Assembly (NCBI GenBank): GCA_015039465.1
Contig: MU130237.1
Coordinates: 620,001-684,000, forward strand
Source: Phlegmacium glaucopus
Lineage: Eukaryota; Basidiomycota; Agaricomycetes; Agaricales; Cortinariaceae
Reading direction: 5' to 3'
Length of the DNA stretch: 64,000 nucleotides
Shown: positions 1 through 11,810 of the stretch, piece after piece
How positions within the stretch are numbered: the first letter of the stretch is position 1
Layout: every line of letters starts with the position of its first letter
Translations under genes and position numbers: made by a program
The notes under the pieces: model-generated
The model's input: only the letters and a program-made list of their open reading frames with translations
Told to the model about the DNA's origin: nothing
Database searches by the model: none

Positions 1-1
1 A

Positions 2-1712
<1,711 letters not shown>

Positions 1713-2111
1713 GAACTGTGGGCCAGTGGCCATTTTATTACGTTCCCTAGTTACCTAGATCGATATAAACAGTTAGACTAGACTTATGACGGAAATCGTG
1801 GGAAGTATCAAACCGCTGTGCTCTGGTTGCTGCTGCGAGTCGTGTCCTGCAAGTGTCTTTCATTTTACCACCACCTGCTAACTACCCAACTCGCATTCCT
1901 TCTCTCACTGGCCCCACAGGGCAAAGCCGCTCAACTCGCACCACTTTAAACTTCAAGGTTACTTGTTTTTTCCACCTTGTTCAACTTTTTTTCGCCTCAT
2001 GTTTTCTTGTCTTCTAGGACAACTCACGATACCGACCTAGGTTATAACCAAAAACAACAAAGATTTTATTCATTTTGTAATCATTGAGCCCACACGCGCG
2101 TTACGAACGAT
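1713..2111. other. Intergenic: IDH2 3' end and SSD1-like promoter/leader
   Basis: Between the IDH2 stop and the SSD1-like start. No credible ORF. The second half is rich in pyrimidine runs (for example around 1880-2020), typical of basidiomycete promoters and leaders. No other element is recognisable. Confidence 0.6.
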
Positions 2112-5100
2112 ATGACAGACGAAATAACGCCGCAAACTCAACCTCCGGTGAAGAAGGACGAAAAGAAGCCTTCTGTCTCAGCTAATACCCGTGGGCCCAA
2201 GAATCAATCTTCTAACTCACCCAATTTACGAGGCGGGGCGCCGGGCGCGAGGTCTTCATCCAGGGGAAGCAATAAGAAAGCTCCCAACCCAAACTCTTCC
2301 TCGGCAGTCGAATCAGGATCTGACACGACATCCCGCAAAGGATCCGAGAGTGGCAAAAAGCAAGAACCCCGTGTCAAGCCCCAAGCCGCTGGAGGACGCG
2401 GTTCAGCTCATCGCAAAGGACAACCTTCTGCTTCTCAGGGAACTCGTAACCTAAAAGACCAGGGTTCCAAACAGTCATCCTCACCTGCCCCTGCGCAAAA
2501 CAAGGAATCCAGTGACGCACTCTCCTCTCTCCAGCGAGTTATAGCAGATCTCAAGACAACTTCACCTGTTCAGCAGCCTATTGGTACCAACAACCCGCCC
2601 ATGCCGGCCGCTCACGGACAGTCTAACCTGGCCTCGCATGCACCCCCCTTTCAACCTGGAGCCGCAGGATATCCTGGCTTAAGCGTTGAGCAGAAACACA
2701 GGAAAGCTGCCTCACTCGGGACCTCTGCATTATCTGGTGGCTTCAACTCCTTCTCTCCTCACCTTGGGGCAATGATGGAAGATGCCGAAGATACCGGTAA
2801 CTTCGAGGAGGGTGAGATTCAAGAGCGTTATTACCCACAGCCGGGCCATCATCAACCACGTTCACAATCCCAGAGCTTCATGGCCCCCCGATTTGCTGCG
2901 CTGGCAGCTCAGCAGGAACAAGACACAGTCGGCCCGACTGGTCGTCCTCAGCTGGCCCCCGGGTTTATGTTTGGTGCGCGTAAGCGTGCGGGACCTATGG
3001 CTCCCCCAATCAATGAAGAGGATATTGGTTTCCAGTTCCCTCAGCAAGGGCAACAAAGCTTCGCACCTGAAATTTCTCAACAGGGGCAGACCCACAGGAG
3101 GTCAGAGAGTGGCGAAATCACCGGTATAATGGCTGAGCAGGTAAGTTTTAATGTTATGAATTACCCATCATCACTCAAGAGAATATGTCAGATCGCTATT
3201 CAGAGCCAGATAGAGGCGTTACAGCAACAGCAGCAGGCCCTGTACCAACAACAGCTTGCATCCAATCAGGTTCTGTCTTTGCAGACCCCTGGTTTGGCCT
3301 TGAGTCGGCCTGCGGCGCATAGACGAGTGCAAAGTACTGTCCCTATGCCAGGATCAGGCACTTCCTTCGGTTCTGTCCAGAATCCAATGGGTCAGTTCAC
3401 TAATATCAATGGCCTGAATCTTGGCCTTGATGGTCAGCCGCAGGGAGTACCTCCTGGGCATGGAAGAAGACATAGTGTGAATGTTGTTAATAAATCTGCC
3501 AGTCAACCTGGCATGGGGGCTGCCAGCTATGATGGATATGACGATGGATTTGTCCCTGCACCCGCAGGTGGGCATTCGAGGCAGGTTTCCCGCGCTGATT
3601 CTAGCTGGCGCATCAGTGAGTCCCAGTATCATTTTTATATAGAATTCTCATTTAATGATTTCCAATCAGATGGTGGTGTCGGTGGTATTCAAGGCAACAA
3701 TGGCGCCTTTGCTGCTGACCTTGCACAAGCGCAAGCACAATTGCAAAGTCTTCAACAATTCCGTGCTGCTGCTGGTGGTCACCACCACAAAATGCCTTCA
3801 TTCAGCTTTCCTAATATGCTACCGAACATGATGGCAGCTAATATGATGGGCCTTGGTCTTGGGGGTATCGGTTTGCTCCATCAGCAACATCAGCAGTTCC
3901 AGACGCAGCTTCAACAGCAAGCCAATCAGCCTCAACGAAAATCACTTTTTGCTCCTTACTTACCCCAAGCTTCTTTACCGCCCCTTCTTGCTGCCGGGAA
4001 ACTTGTTGTTGGTATCTTGCGTGTTAACAAACGTAACCGTTCAGATGCCTACGTAGCAACAGAAGTTCTTGACGCAGACATCTACATCTGTGGCTCTAAA
4101 GACCGTAACCGCGCTCTCGAGGGCGACATTGTTGCAGTCGAGCTCTTAGATGTCGATGAAGTATGGGGCACGAAGAAAGAGAAGGAAGAAAAGAAGAGGA
4201 AAAAGGAAGAAAATGCTGCTTATGACATTAAATCCAGTACTGGCCGCAAGGATGACAAAAAGAAAGACGATGTGGAGGTTGAAGGACAGGGTCTTATGCT
4301 TTTCGAAGATGAAGAGTGTGTTCTCTTTTTCTCGCTGGGGTTTGATGTTTAAACTAACGTTCACAAGGGTAACTGACGAGATCAAACCTCAATTTGCAGG
4401 CCATGTTGTTGCCGTTGTGGAACGGATGCCTGGTCAACTTTTTTCTGGAACTCTGGGCCTTCTTCGGCCCTCCTCCGCTGCTACAAAGGAGAAACAAGAA
4501 GCTGAACGCCGTGAACGTGAAGGTGATCGTGGAGACGAACCCAGGCGCACTATCGAGCGACCAAAGATCGTTTGGTTCAAGCCTACCGATAAACGTGTCC
4601 CACTTATTGCAATTCCAACGGAGCAAGCTCCGCTCGATTTTGTGAATAACTCAGAAGCCTATGTCAACAAATTGTTTGTCGCCTGCATTAAGCGCCATGT
4701 ATGTTCTATATAATTCTTCTCTTAATTCCATTTTGCTCATAGTCCGCCAGCCTATCAGCTCTCTCCATCCATTTGGCACGTTAGTCGAGGAGCTTGGTCC
4801 TATCGGCGACATCGAAGTTGAAACTAGCGCTCTTCTTAAGGATTGTAATTTCCCGACAGAAGATTTTACGGACAATGTCTTGAAGTGTTTACCACCCATT
4901 CCATGGACGTGAGTTTCGACTTGAGCTACCTTTCATTTCCTGATTTCCTGATTTCCAACCTGCGTCCTTTCTAGAATTCCTGATCGCGAGTTGGAGACCC
5001 GTAAGGATTTGCGCGATGTCTGGGTGTTTACCATCGACCCTGACACAGCTAAGGATATTGATGATGCTTTCTCTGTCCAATCGAATGAGGATGGCACATA

Positions 5101-7095
5101 TGATGTAGGTGTACACATCACAGATGTGTCCTTCTTCGTGAAGCCAAATACTGCCTTGGACCGTGATGCCCGTAAACGAGCTACCAGCGTCTACCTGGTA
5201 CAGCGAGCTGTCCCAATGTTACCTCCTGCGTTGAGTGAACAACTTTGCAGCTTACTTCCTGGGCAGGATCGTCTTGCCTTCTCTATTATTTTTACTATGG
5301 ATGCAGATGCGAAAGTGCAAAAGAAGTGGTACGGCAAGACTATAATTCGGTCAGCTTCTTTCCCGATTATAAGGTTTTCTTGGTCTCATAGGTCCTTCTA
5401 GTTCTGCGGCCAAACTAGCATATCAAGACGCACAAAGGGTAATCGATGGCAAACCTTTAGGAGATGTACAAGTTGATGTCGCCTATGATGCTTTACATAT
5501 TGAAAAAGATATCAATATTCTTCAAGGTCTCGCGAGCAAACTTAGGGCGCGACGGTTCCAAAACGGGGCCCTCAGTACGGAAAGTCTTTCTCTTTCGTTC
5601 AAATTGGACGAGAACGGTTTGCCGATTGACTGTGGCCAGTATGAGTATACTGAAGCCAATTACCTGGTTGAAGAGGTAGGCTGCCAACCAATCACATTAA
5701 ACCTTGCTGACAGTTTAATTCTCTAAGTTTATGTTACTGAGCAATATCTCAATTGCCCAACATATAGCCGTGCATCTCCCTGAACAAGCTCTTCTGCGTC
5801 GTCATGACATTCCTTTGGAACGGCGACTGGTACGTACATATTGCTCGTAGGTGGCTTTCTCTCATGTTATTTTCATAGAACGCGTTTATGGAGCGGGCGG
5901 CGCGTCTTGGTTACAAGGTGGACACATCCTCCTCTGGGGCACTCATGCGATCATTTGAAGCAATCGATAATCCAACAGCTCGAAGACTTTTGGAACTACT
6001 GTCACTCAAAGCTACTCAACGTGCCAAATATTTCTGCACTGGAATGTTAGATATCGCGAAATATGGACATTATGCACTAAACGTTCCCCTTTACACTCAC
6101 TTCACCTCGCCAATCAGGCGTTACGCCGATATTCTTGTCCATCGACAGCTCGAAGCTGTCTTGCAGGGCGGAGGTAAGATTTTCACATAATTTAAGCAAA
6201 AATTTCCTGATATATTTTCTTTATAGCTGAAACCAAGTTCACCATGGACCGTGATGCCGTAGCGAAGATAGCTCAACAATGCAACATGTCTGTCGCATAA
6301 TTTAAAATATCCATCACTTTACGCTGACCATGCTTGATAGCAAACGCGACTCCGCCACTCTTGCTCAAGAGCAATCGGCTCATCTCTTCTTATGTGTCCT
6401 CGTTTCTGACCTCACCCAACGGTACGGTCCTGTCATCCGTCAGGCCAAAGTCGTTGGTGTCCTCGATGCTGCCTTCGACGTTTTAGTTCCCGAGTTCGGC
6501 ATTGAGAAGCGGGTCCATGTTGACCAGATGCCTATCGATGTCAGTGACTGACTCATACATCATTCGTTGTCTACTTTACTGACGTTTGAACTTAGAACCA
6601 TGTTTACGAAGAACATTCTCACACCCTTCAGATTTATTGGTCTGACCGAGACGTGATCACTTGGTTGGCCGACAACAGTGATGATGAGCATTTGAAGAAG
6701 GTTAAACAGAATGCGGAACAACATGCGTTGAAGATGGAAGTAGCCTCCCGTTCTGTGCATGATGAGAAGGCTTTGTTCGACGAGGATGATGCAGATGAAG
6801 ACGAGATTGTATTAGGACGCAGTGACCCTGTTGCTCAGGGACCTGAGACTTCGAAACAGCGCTTGCTTTCAATAGCGAAAGCTCTGCCCGAATTTGAAGG
6901 CTTGCGTACCGCTCCTTCCGGGCATAAGATCCAAGACATCAGGGAGTTGATGACCGTTCCTGTGAGCAGAGTGGTTTCTCCTTTCCATTAAATATTATAA
7001 TCTGACTGTCATTCCAGGTGATTGTCACGGCTGATCTAACCAAAAGCCCGCCCGTTATCAAAGTCTACAGCGTCAATCCATATGCCAGAGCCTGA
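2112..7095 (+). CDS. SSD1: Ssd1/Sts5-like RNB-domain RNA-binding protein with intact RNase II active-site residues
   Basis: About 1445 residues in 13 exons; introns I place are 3141-3191, 3616-3669, 4316-4367, 4699-4750, 4909-4974, 5350-5401, 5676-5727, 5830-5878, 6174-6226, 6288-6340, 6540-6595 and 6962-7017. The first ~620 residues are disordered, Ser/Pro/Gln-rich, with a Gln tract near 3220-3260 and several H-x-R-x-x-S motifs. Cold-shock/OB-type regions follow, then an RNB domain and a C-terminal region. In the RNB domain [11 protein letters not shown] (5036-5068) keeps the aspartates that bind metal in RNase II, and SPIRRYAD keeps the conserved arginine region. Ssd1 and Sts5 are translational repressors acting in cell-wall growth and polarity under NDR kinases. 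Yeast Ssd1 is nuclease-dead, so this homologue may differ. A Dis3L2-like exonuclease role is the main alternative. Confidence 0.9.
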
Positions 7096-7509
7096 TTTGA
7101 CTCACCTTCCCGTTCACAAGGCTGTTTTTTATGCCCTTTTTTCCTTTTGCTAACCTCATGCTACAAATCAAAGATGTCTAATGGTATGGTTCATCCCCGG
7201 GCGTCTTCTCATACTCTTGTACAACCCTCTTATGACTTGACGTTTTCCCCGATATCTTGCTTGAATAATGTTCTACCTATGCGTTACCTACCTTTCACTG
7301 TAAACTGTGACGAATAAACTTGTTAACGAAATCAACAAAAGAGTCTGATTGTTGTACCAGCAAACACTAGATGTGCATAAGTGAGGAGTGCAAAGTTAAG
7401 GTCATATTGCTACGTTTACGAGGTCGTGAATTCAGAGGCGATGAGTAAATATGGCAGGTATCCATTACGGTTAAGCATGAGGTGATTGATCCGTTATGGT
7501 AGCATAAAA
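7096..7509. other. Convergent intergenic region
   Basis: Lies between the 3' ends of the SSD1-like gene and the minus-strand BTB gene. No ORF of note. It carries an AATAAA hexamer at 7313-7318, about 220 bp after the plus-strand stop, and otherwise nothing recognisable. Confidence 0.6.
7313..7318 (+). terminator. Candidate polyadenylation signal, SSD1-like gene
   Basis: AATAAA hexamer downstream of the plus-strand SSD1-like stop codon at 7095. Fungal poly(A) signals are degenerate, so the assignment rests on position only. Confidence 0.35.
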
Positions 7510-9028
7510 TTAAATCCAGCCCGCTGGAGGTGATTTAAGGCCCTGTCGGCTTTGTTGAGTCTGTTGAATAAGAGGCCCGTCCCACGACTGAGGAGTTGGA
7601 GGCGATCTCCCTACTGCCTCCTGAGGACTCGGATGACTGATGTCCGAAGAATAAGGTAAAACATTGTTTCGCAAGTCTGTTTCGACGCGTTCGAGGACTG
7701 TGTGCAAACTATGGACTGAAGCTTGCAAAGATTGAATGGATAGTCTCGAGCTTGCACTGTTGTCGCGAGTATGGAATTTGGGTCCGTATCGAAGACGAAT
7801 TTCGTCTACACATAATTTGTGCAAGCTGTCAAGGTTAAGGAAGGCAGCTTCGTCCCGGACTTCGATCAACTTCTCGAGTTGAGATTCTGAGGACGTGCTT
7901 TGTGTGAGAAATTGGAGGGAATGAGGTAGGATGTCTGGATGGTAGGGCGAAGGGGGTGAGCGTAAATAATTTAATATATGCTTGTATCTAATTGTTTTTT
8001 TGTACTGTTAGGTGTGAATATAGACAACAATAAAACAAAAGAACTTACGGAGCGCTCGGACGGTCCAGGAATATATGTATATTAGTTGACCGCGGAAAGA
8101 GACCTTGGGAAGTCAAATGGTGGTGATATGCGGTCATGTCCTCGCTTGATATCGAGTACACAGATGAGACGGAAGACTTGGGTTCGCATTGATCACAAAG
8201 AGAGGATATAAAATCGGACAAATGAGACCGTCGAGACTTGACTGTATTAACTGTAGTCCTATACGTCGTTGTGCATGTTTCCAGGGTGACAATGGCCATT
8301 GATGGATCCACTTTCACAGAAGGTGGATCAGAAATAAGGATAGCGCTGAAAGGTGGAGGTTGAGCGGATGCGGCGAAGTGGGGAGGGACTTCAGGAACTG
8401 CTGGTGGGTCCTGTGATACTTGGACCAATCTTGCCTTGAGGGAAGAACGACGAGAGGGAGGGGTCGGCGGTGTGGCTCTAGTTGGCCGTAGAGGCAACTT
8501 TGGGCTCTCTGGTGCTAGAATTTTCTCTTCAGCCGTATCAGGCAGTGGCAAAGGAGGTAAAGGAGGACTCGTTGGAGGGGAGAGCGGTTCGCCTGAAGGT
8601 GTATGGGATTGTTCTGCTGGAGTAGAAGTCACTCCGTCATCAACAGGTTTTACAGGATATTCTTCTTTATTGCCTGGGGGTTCATGAGTGAGCCTCACAC
8701 CGGTTTCTCGAAGGGCTTCATCTGGGGTCCGAACAACCATTGCCCCGGAACCTAATGTACCAATTCGAGGTGGGGATAGAATATCGATTGAGCGCACGGG
8801 CTTTGGTTCTGAAATGCGCACGGGTTTTGAAGCTGCATAAGAAGAGGCATTTGAAGAAGGTTGTGTAGAGGTACGAGCCAACCAGTGCATTGTGTTTGAG
8901 ATAGATGGTCTTCGTGCTTTGTGGGACTGAAGTGTGAAGGATTCTGGAGAAGATATTGAGTTTGATATAGTGTGGCGAGGATGAGGAGTGTGGGATACGC
9001 GTGGTTGTGTCGATCGACGCATTGTCAT
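7510..9028 (-). CDS. BTB/POZ (T1/KCTD-like) domain protein with disordered Pro/Ser-rich N-terminus
   Basis: Two exons (9028-8049 and 7987-7510) joined by an intron at 7988-8048. The first ~230 residues are low-complexity, rich in Pro, Ser and Thr with poly-Pro stretches. The C-terminal part begins around VTLETCTTTYRTTVNTVKS and, across the splice, reads FLDRPSAPYKHILNYLRS, which matches the F-x-D-R-x-x-x-x-F/Y-x-x-I-L-N-Y-L-R signature of potassium-channel T1/KCTD BTB folds. A helical stretch with LEKLIEVRDEAAFLNLDSL follows, then a variable tail. These domains mediate oligomerisation, often as Cul3 adaptors; no partner domain is visible, so function is open. Divergent from the zinc-ribbon gene at 9133. 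Start is the first of two close ATGs (9028 and 9022). Confidence 0.75.
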
Positions 9029-9132
9029 TGTGGTGGTAGAAGGACAAGATAATAATTTTTAAAAAGTAAGAACAATGAGACGCGCTTGAATCAGATCACG
9101 TGGTGGCTATTGTTCTTTCAAGTTGAAGCACC
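9029..9132. promoter_or_regulatory. Divergent promoter with CACGTG E-box
   Basis: A 104-bp gap separates the starts of the BTB gene (minus) and the Rpr2/Snm1-like gene (plus). It contains a palindromic CACGTG at 9097-9102, a bHLH-factor site. Shared regulation is inferred from geometry only. Confidence 0.45.
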
Positions 9133-9675
9133 ATGGCATCGGATCCAGCCACTGTGAAATTTCAACAAGCTTTGCCTTTCTCTGTATTTCCAGTATCATC
9201 TCAACTTGCTGCTTTACATGCAATCTCTCAGTCATCTCCAGTCCCTGACTCATGCAAAAGTTGTGGCTCATACCTCACTACTCACGTTACAGTCGTGCGC
9301 AATCGCCGGCAATCGCGTGGAGTCACAACTACCTGCAACGTCTGCGGAAGGGTTCATTCAACCCCTTTGCAAAAGGGAAACGCTACCATCTTTCCATCAA
9401 GGAAACGAAAAACTAGCACGCTTCATGTATCCTCTAATCCTATCGAGAACCCGAACAGCCTTCAACGGTTGCAGTCATCCTTCGCCTCGAGCTCTTCAGG
9501 AACAACTGCTAGCTCCGGTTCTTCTATTAAACCAAGCAAACCCCTGAGCACCAAAGCAGACAACAAGAAATCCAGACTACATGACATGTTGAAAAAGAAC
9601 CGGGAAAAGGAACAAAAACGTTCCAATATGCTGGAAACGTGTCCAGGATTATCGGCATTTTTGACCACATTATAA
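9133..9675 (+). CDS. Rpr2/Rpp21/Snm1-like zinc-ribbon protein (RNase P/MRP subunit family)
   Basis: Single-exon protein of 180 residues. A helical N-terminal part (LAALHAISQSSP) precedes a zinc ribbon made of CKSCG and CNVCG, about 30 residues apart with basic residues between them, as in the Rpr2/Rpp21/Snm1 family that binds RNase P or RNase MRP RNA. The rest is Ser-rich with a basic helix (KKNREKEQKR) and a short C-terminal motif GLSAFLTTL. The family call rests on ribbon spacing and layout rather than strong overall identity. It could be the RPR2 or SNM1 orthologue or a paralogue. Its stop is only 69 bp from the 3' end of the convergent RTA1 gene. Confidence 0.6.
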   Translation: MASDPATVKFQQALPFSVFPVSSQLAALHAISQSSPVPDSCKSCGSYLTTHVTVVRNRRQSRGVTTTCNVCGRVHSTPLQKGNATIFPSRKRKTSTLHVSSNPIENPNSLQRLQSSFASSSSGTTASSGSSIKPSKPLSTKADNKKSRLHDMLKKNREKEQKRSNMLETCPGLSAFLTTL

Positions 9676-9744
9676 CCATGCATAGAATCATCGAAAATAC
9701 AATAGGATATAACTTCAGTTTTCTAATTCCAGTCAATATTCATT

Positions 9745-11039
9745 CTATGCTTTCATGCTCCCCAAACCCTGATTTCCATCTAAAGTGTCCTGCGAGACTG
9801 TAACAATCTCCGTATGTGTGGTTATGAACCTCCCGGGCCAAAATGGTATGTAGAGTAAGACAGCAATGAACAAAGGCAATGTATCCAATCCATAGAAAAG
9901 TGATTCAGATCTCGTGAGAGGACCATCAAATCCCTGAGATAACTCAGAAACCCTAAACCCAGAACGTATCTACAAGAAGGGTGAGTGATTATCTCACAAC
10001 TAAAAGATTCTTACATACCAGGATCCCCATGCAACTGATAAACAGTACCGTTCCTAGTGTACGCCATGAGTTGTACCAAGGTTTTGCTTTGTCCATGGTC
10101 CAAATCTCTGGACTATACTTGTAGATTCGGTAGAGAAATAGCGAATAAATGAACCAGAACGAGGCGAAAGAAACTAGCTGAGCAACTAAACCTGCTAGGA
10201 AGATCTGAATCCTATTCAGATACCAACTTCATCAATTCTGAAGAAATGCTACCCACACGAGATCCTAGCAGTCCATGTTTTAAATCTGTGGCTCCAGCAG
10301 AAACTGCGCCACCTACCGCCTACCGTTACTGTGAGTTTACAAGTTAAAGATCCAAAAGAATGTACTCACTTGGATAAGGAAGGTAATGACATCAGAAGCA
10401 ATATACACACGAGTGATTATCCGACTGGAGATAATGAGATGTTGATCTGCACCTAGGTGCTTTGCTAGTCGACCGAGAAGTACATAGTCTGCCGCAATAA
10501 AGGCACAGGGCTAGAGAGAAATTTCAAAGCTCGGTCAGTATTTTACTTCATTGCCACGGATTCAGCACTCACCGACAATACGACGAAAAGATATTCAGTG
10601 ATATAAAACCCTTTTGAATCAGGTTGTAAATGAAGGCCAAATCGGATGCCAATTCCTAAGGCGAAGACTGGATGCATTGTTATGCCCACCAATGAGGAGG
10701 GGAAGGTGAGTTTCACCCACAGTAAGCGCCTATCGTCATTGACAGCATCCATTTAGCACCCCATCGCACAATACACCATGTTTGTAGCAGAGCAACTAGC
10801 ATGATCAGAGCTGTTAAAGATTCAATTCAAGTCGTCAGCCATTAGCAAGGAGTCTATTATCCAAGCGTACAAAATGCAACGCCCGTCAAGACATTTGACG
10901 CAATGTACTTGAGAGGATTGAAAGGATCATCTTTTGGATCAGTGAATGTAAATGGATCTGAGGGACGGCTGGCAGCAGTCGCAGAGTGTATCAACGAGAT
11001 CAAAGTGAAGAGAGCCCGGCTTTGAAGAAAAGAGACCAT
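9745..11039 (-). CDS. RTA1-family seven-transmembrane protein
   Basis: Multi-exon (about seven exons). The N-terminus MVSFLQSRALFTLISLIHS looks like a signal peptide, followed by FNPLKYIASNVL and a series of hydrophobic helices. Spliced segments such as EYLFVVLSPCAFIAADYVLLGRL (read in two parts), SSRIITRVYIASDVITF and QAVGGAVSAG are the hallmarks of the RTA1/Rsb1 family, fungal plasma- or vacuolar-membrane proteins linked to export of sphingoid bases and resistance to toxic lipophilic compounds. Transport substrate cannot be told from sequence. Start is the ATG at 11039; stop at 9745-9747. Exon joins around 10216-10260 are my best reading. Confidence 0.85.
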
Positions 11040-11810
11040 GTGTAAAGGACTGAGGGAACAAAGTCCAAATGTCGAGCTTGATTAAGTACACGGTAGGTAT
11101 TTACCGTACACCAACCAGGTTGGATCTGCACAAAAAAAAACAAGTTTGTCATGACTGCGGAAACTCCATGCCCGGCTACAGACGTTACCCGCATAAGGTA
11201 GATAAGTCCCTCTCATCATCGGCCTTACGCATGACTCTCGGTCGCCGTTTCAGCTCGTTTATGGGCTACGAAGGTCATGTCAATACACAGCAATTCGCTC
11301 CTACGTATGTACGCGGCTGGTCCGGAGCCCATTGCCTCCGGACGCCGCATCATCTCCTGGGTACCCAGAGATCATAAAGTTCTTTATCCACAGGATCGAA
11401 ACATGTCAATATAGATGCATCTGAGCGTATTTGCCTATTATTCGGGGTCCCAGTGAAACGCAATGAGAGTTCGGGCCTGATGGCCTTTGCGGACGTTGGA
11501 GAGTTCATCTGTAAGCGGCATGATGTAGCAAGCGCGTGAAAAGTACACGTAGGCTAACAAACCTCTCCATTGATAAGTGGTTGACCGATTCTATGTATGG
11601 GCGTAGGTGCTGATGGAACTTCAGTGTTGCTAATAAAAAAAGTTGACCATTCTACTCACTGGAAGGTGACATTATTGACGTTCTCTTTCAAGGTGACTGT
11701 GACGGTTGATATCGTGAGTTGGTCACGACGTGAACAGAACAAGGAATGCACTCCCGCTCTGCTTGGATCTTCATCAATCTCATTCTTGAACGTTGCGGTA
11801 ATACCTAAAA
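11040..11810. other. Divergent intergenic region, no gene seen
   Basis: Lies between the starts of RTA1 (minus) and VID27 (plus). Reading frames of 60-100 codons exist on both strands but have no recognisable domains, no supporting splice structure and unusual composition. I take it as promoter sequence for both genes. Confidence 0.5.

Noticed and set aside
11069..11377. 102-codon plus-strand frame upstream of VID27
   Set aside because: No domain, no splice continuation, lies in a divergent promoter region, and contains low-order composition typical of chance ORFs.
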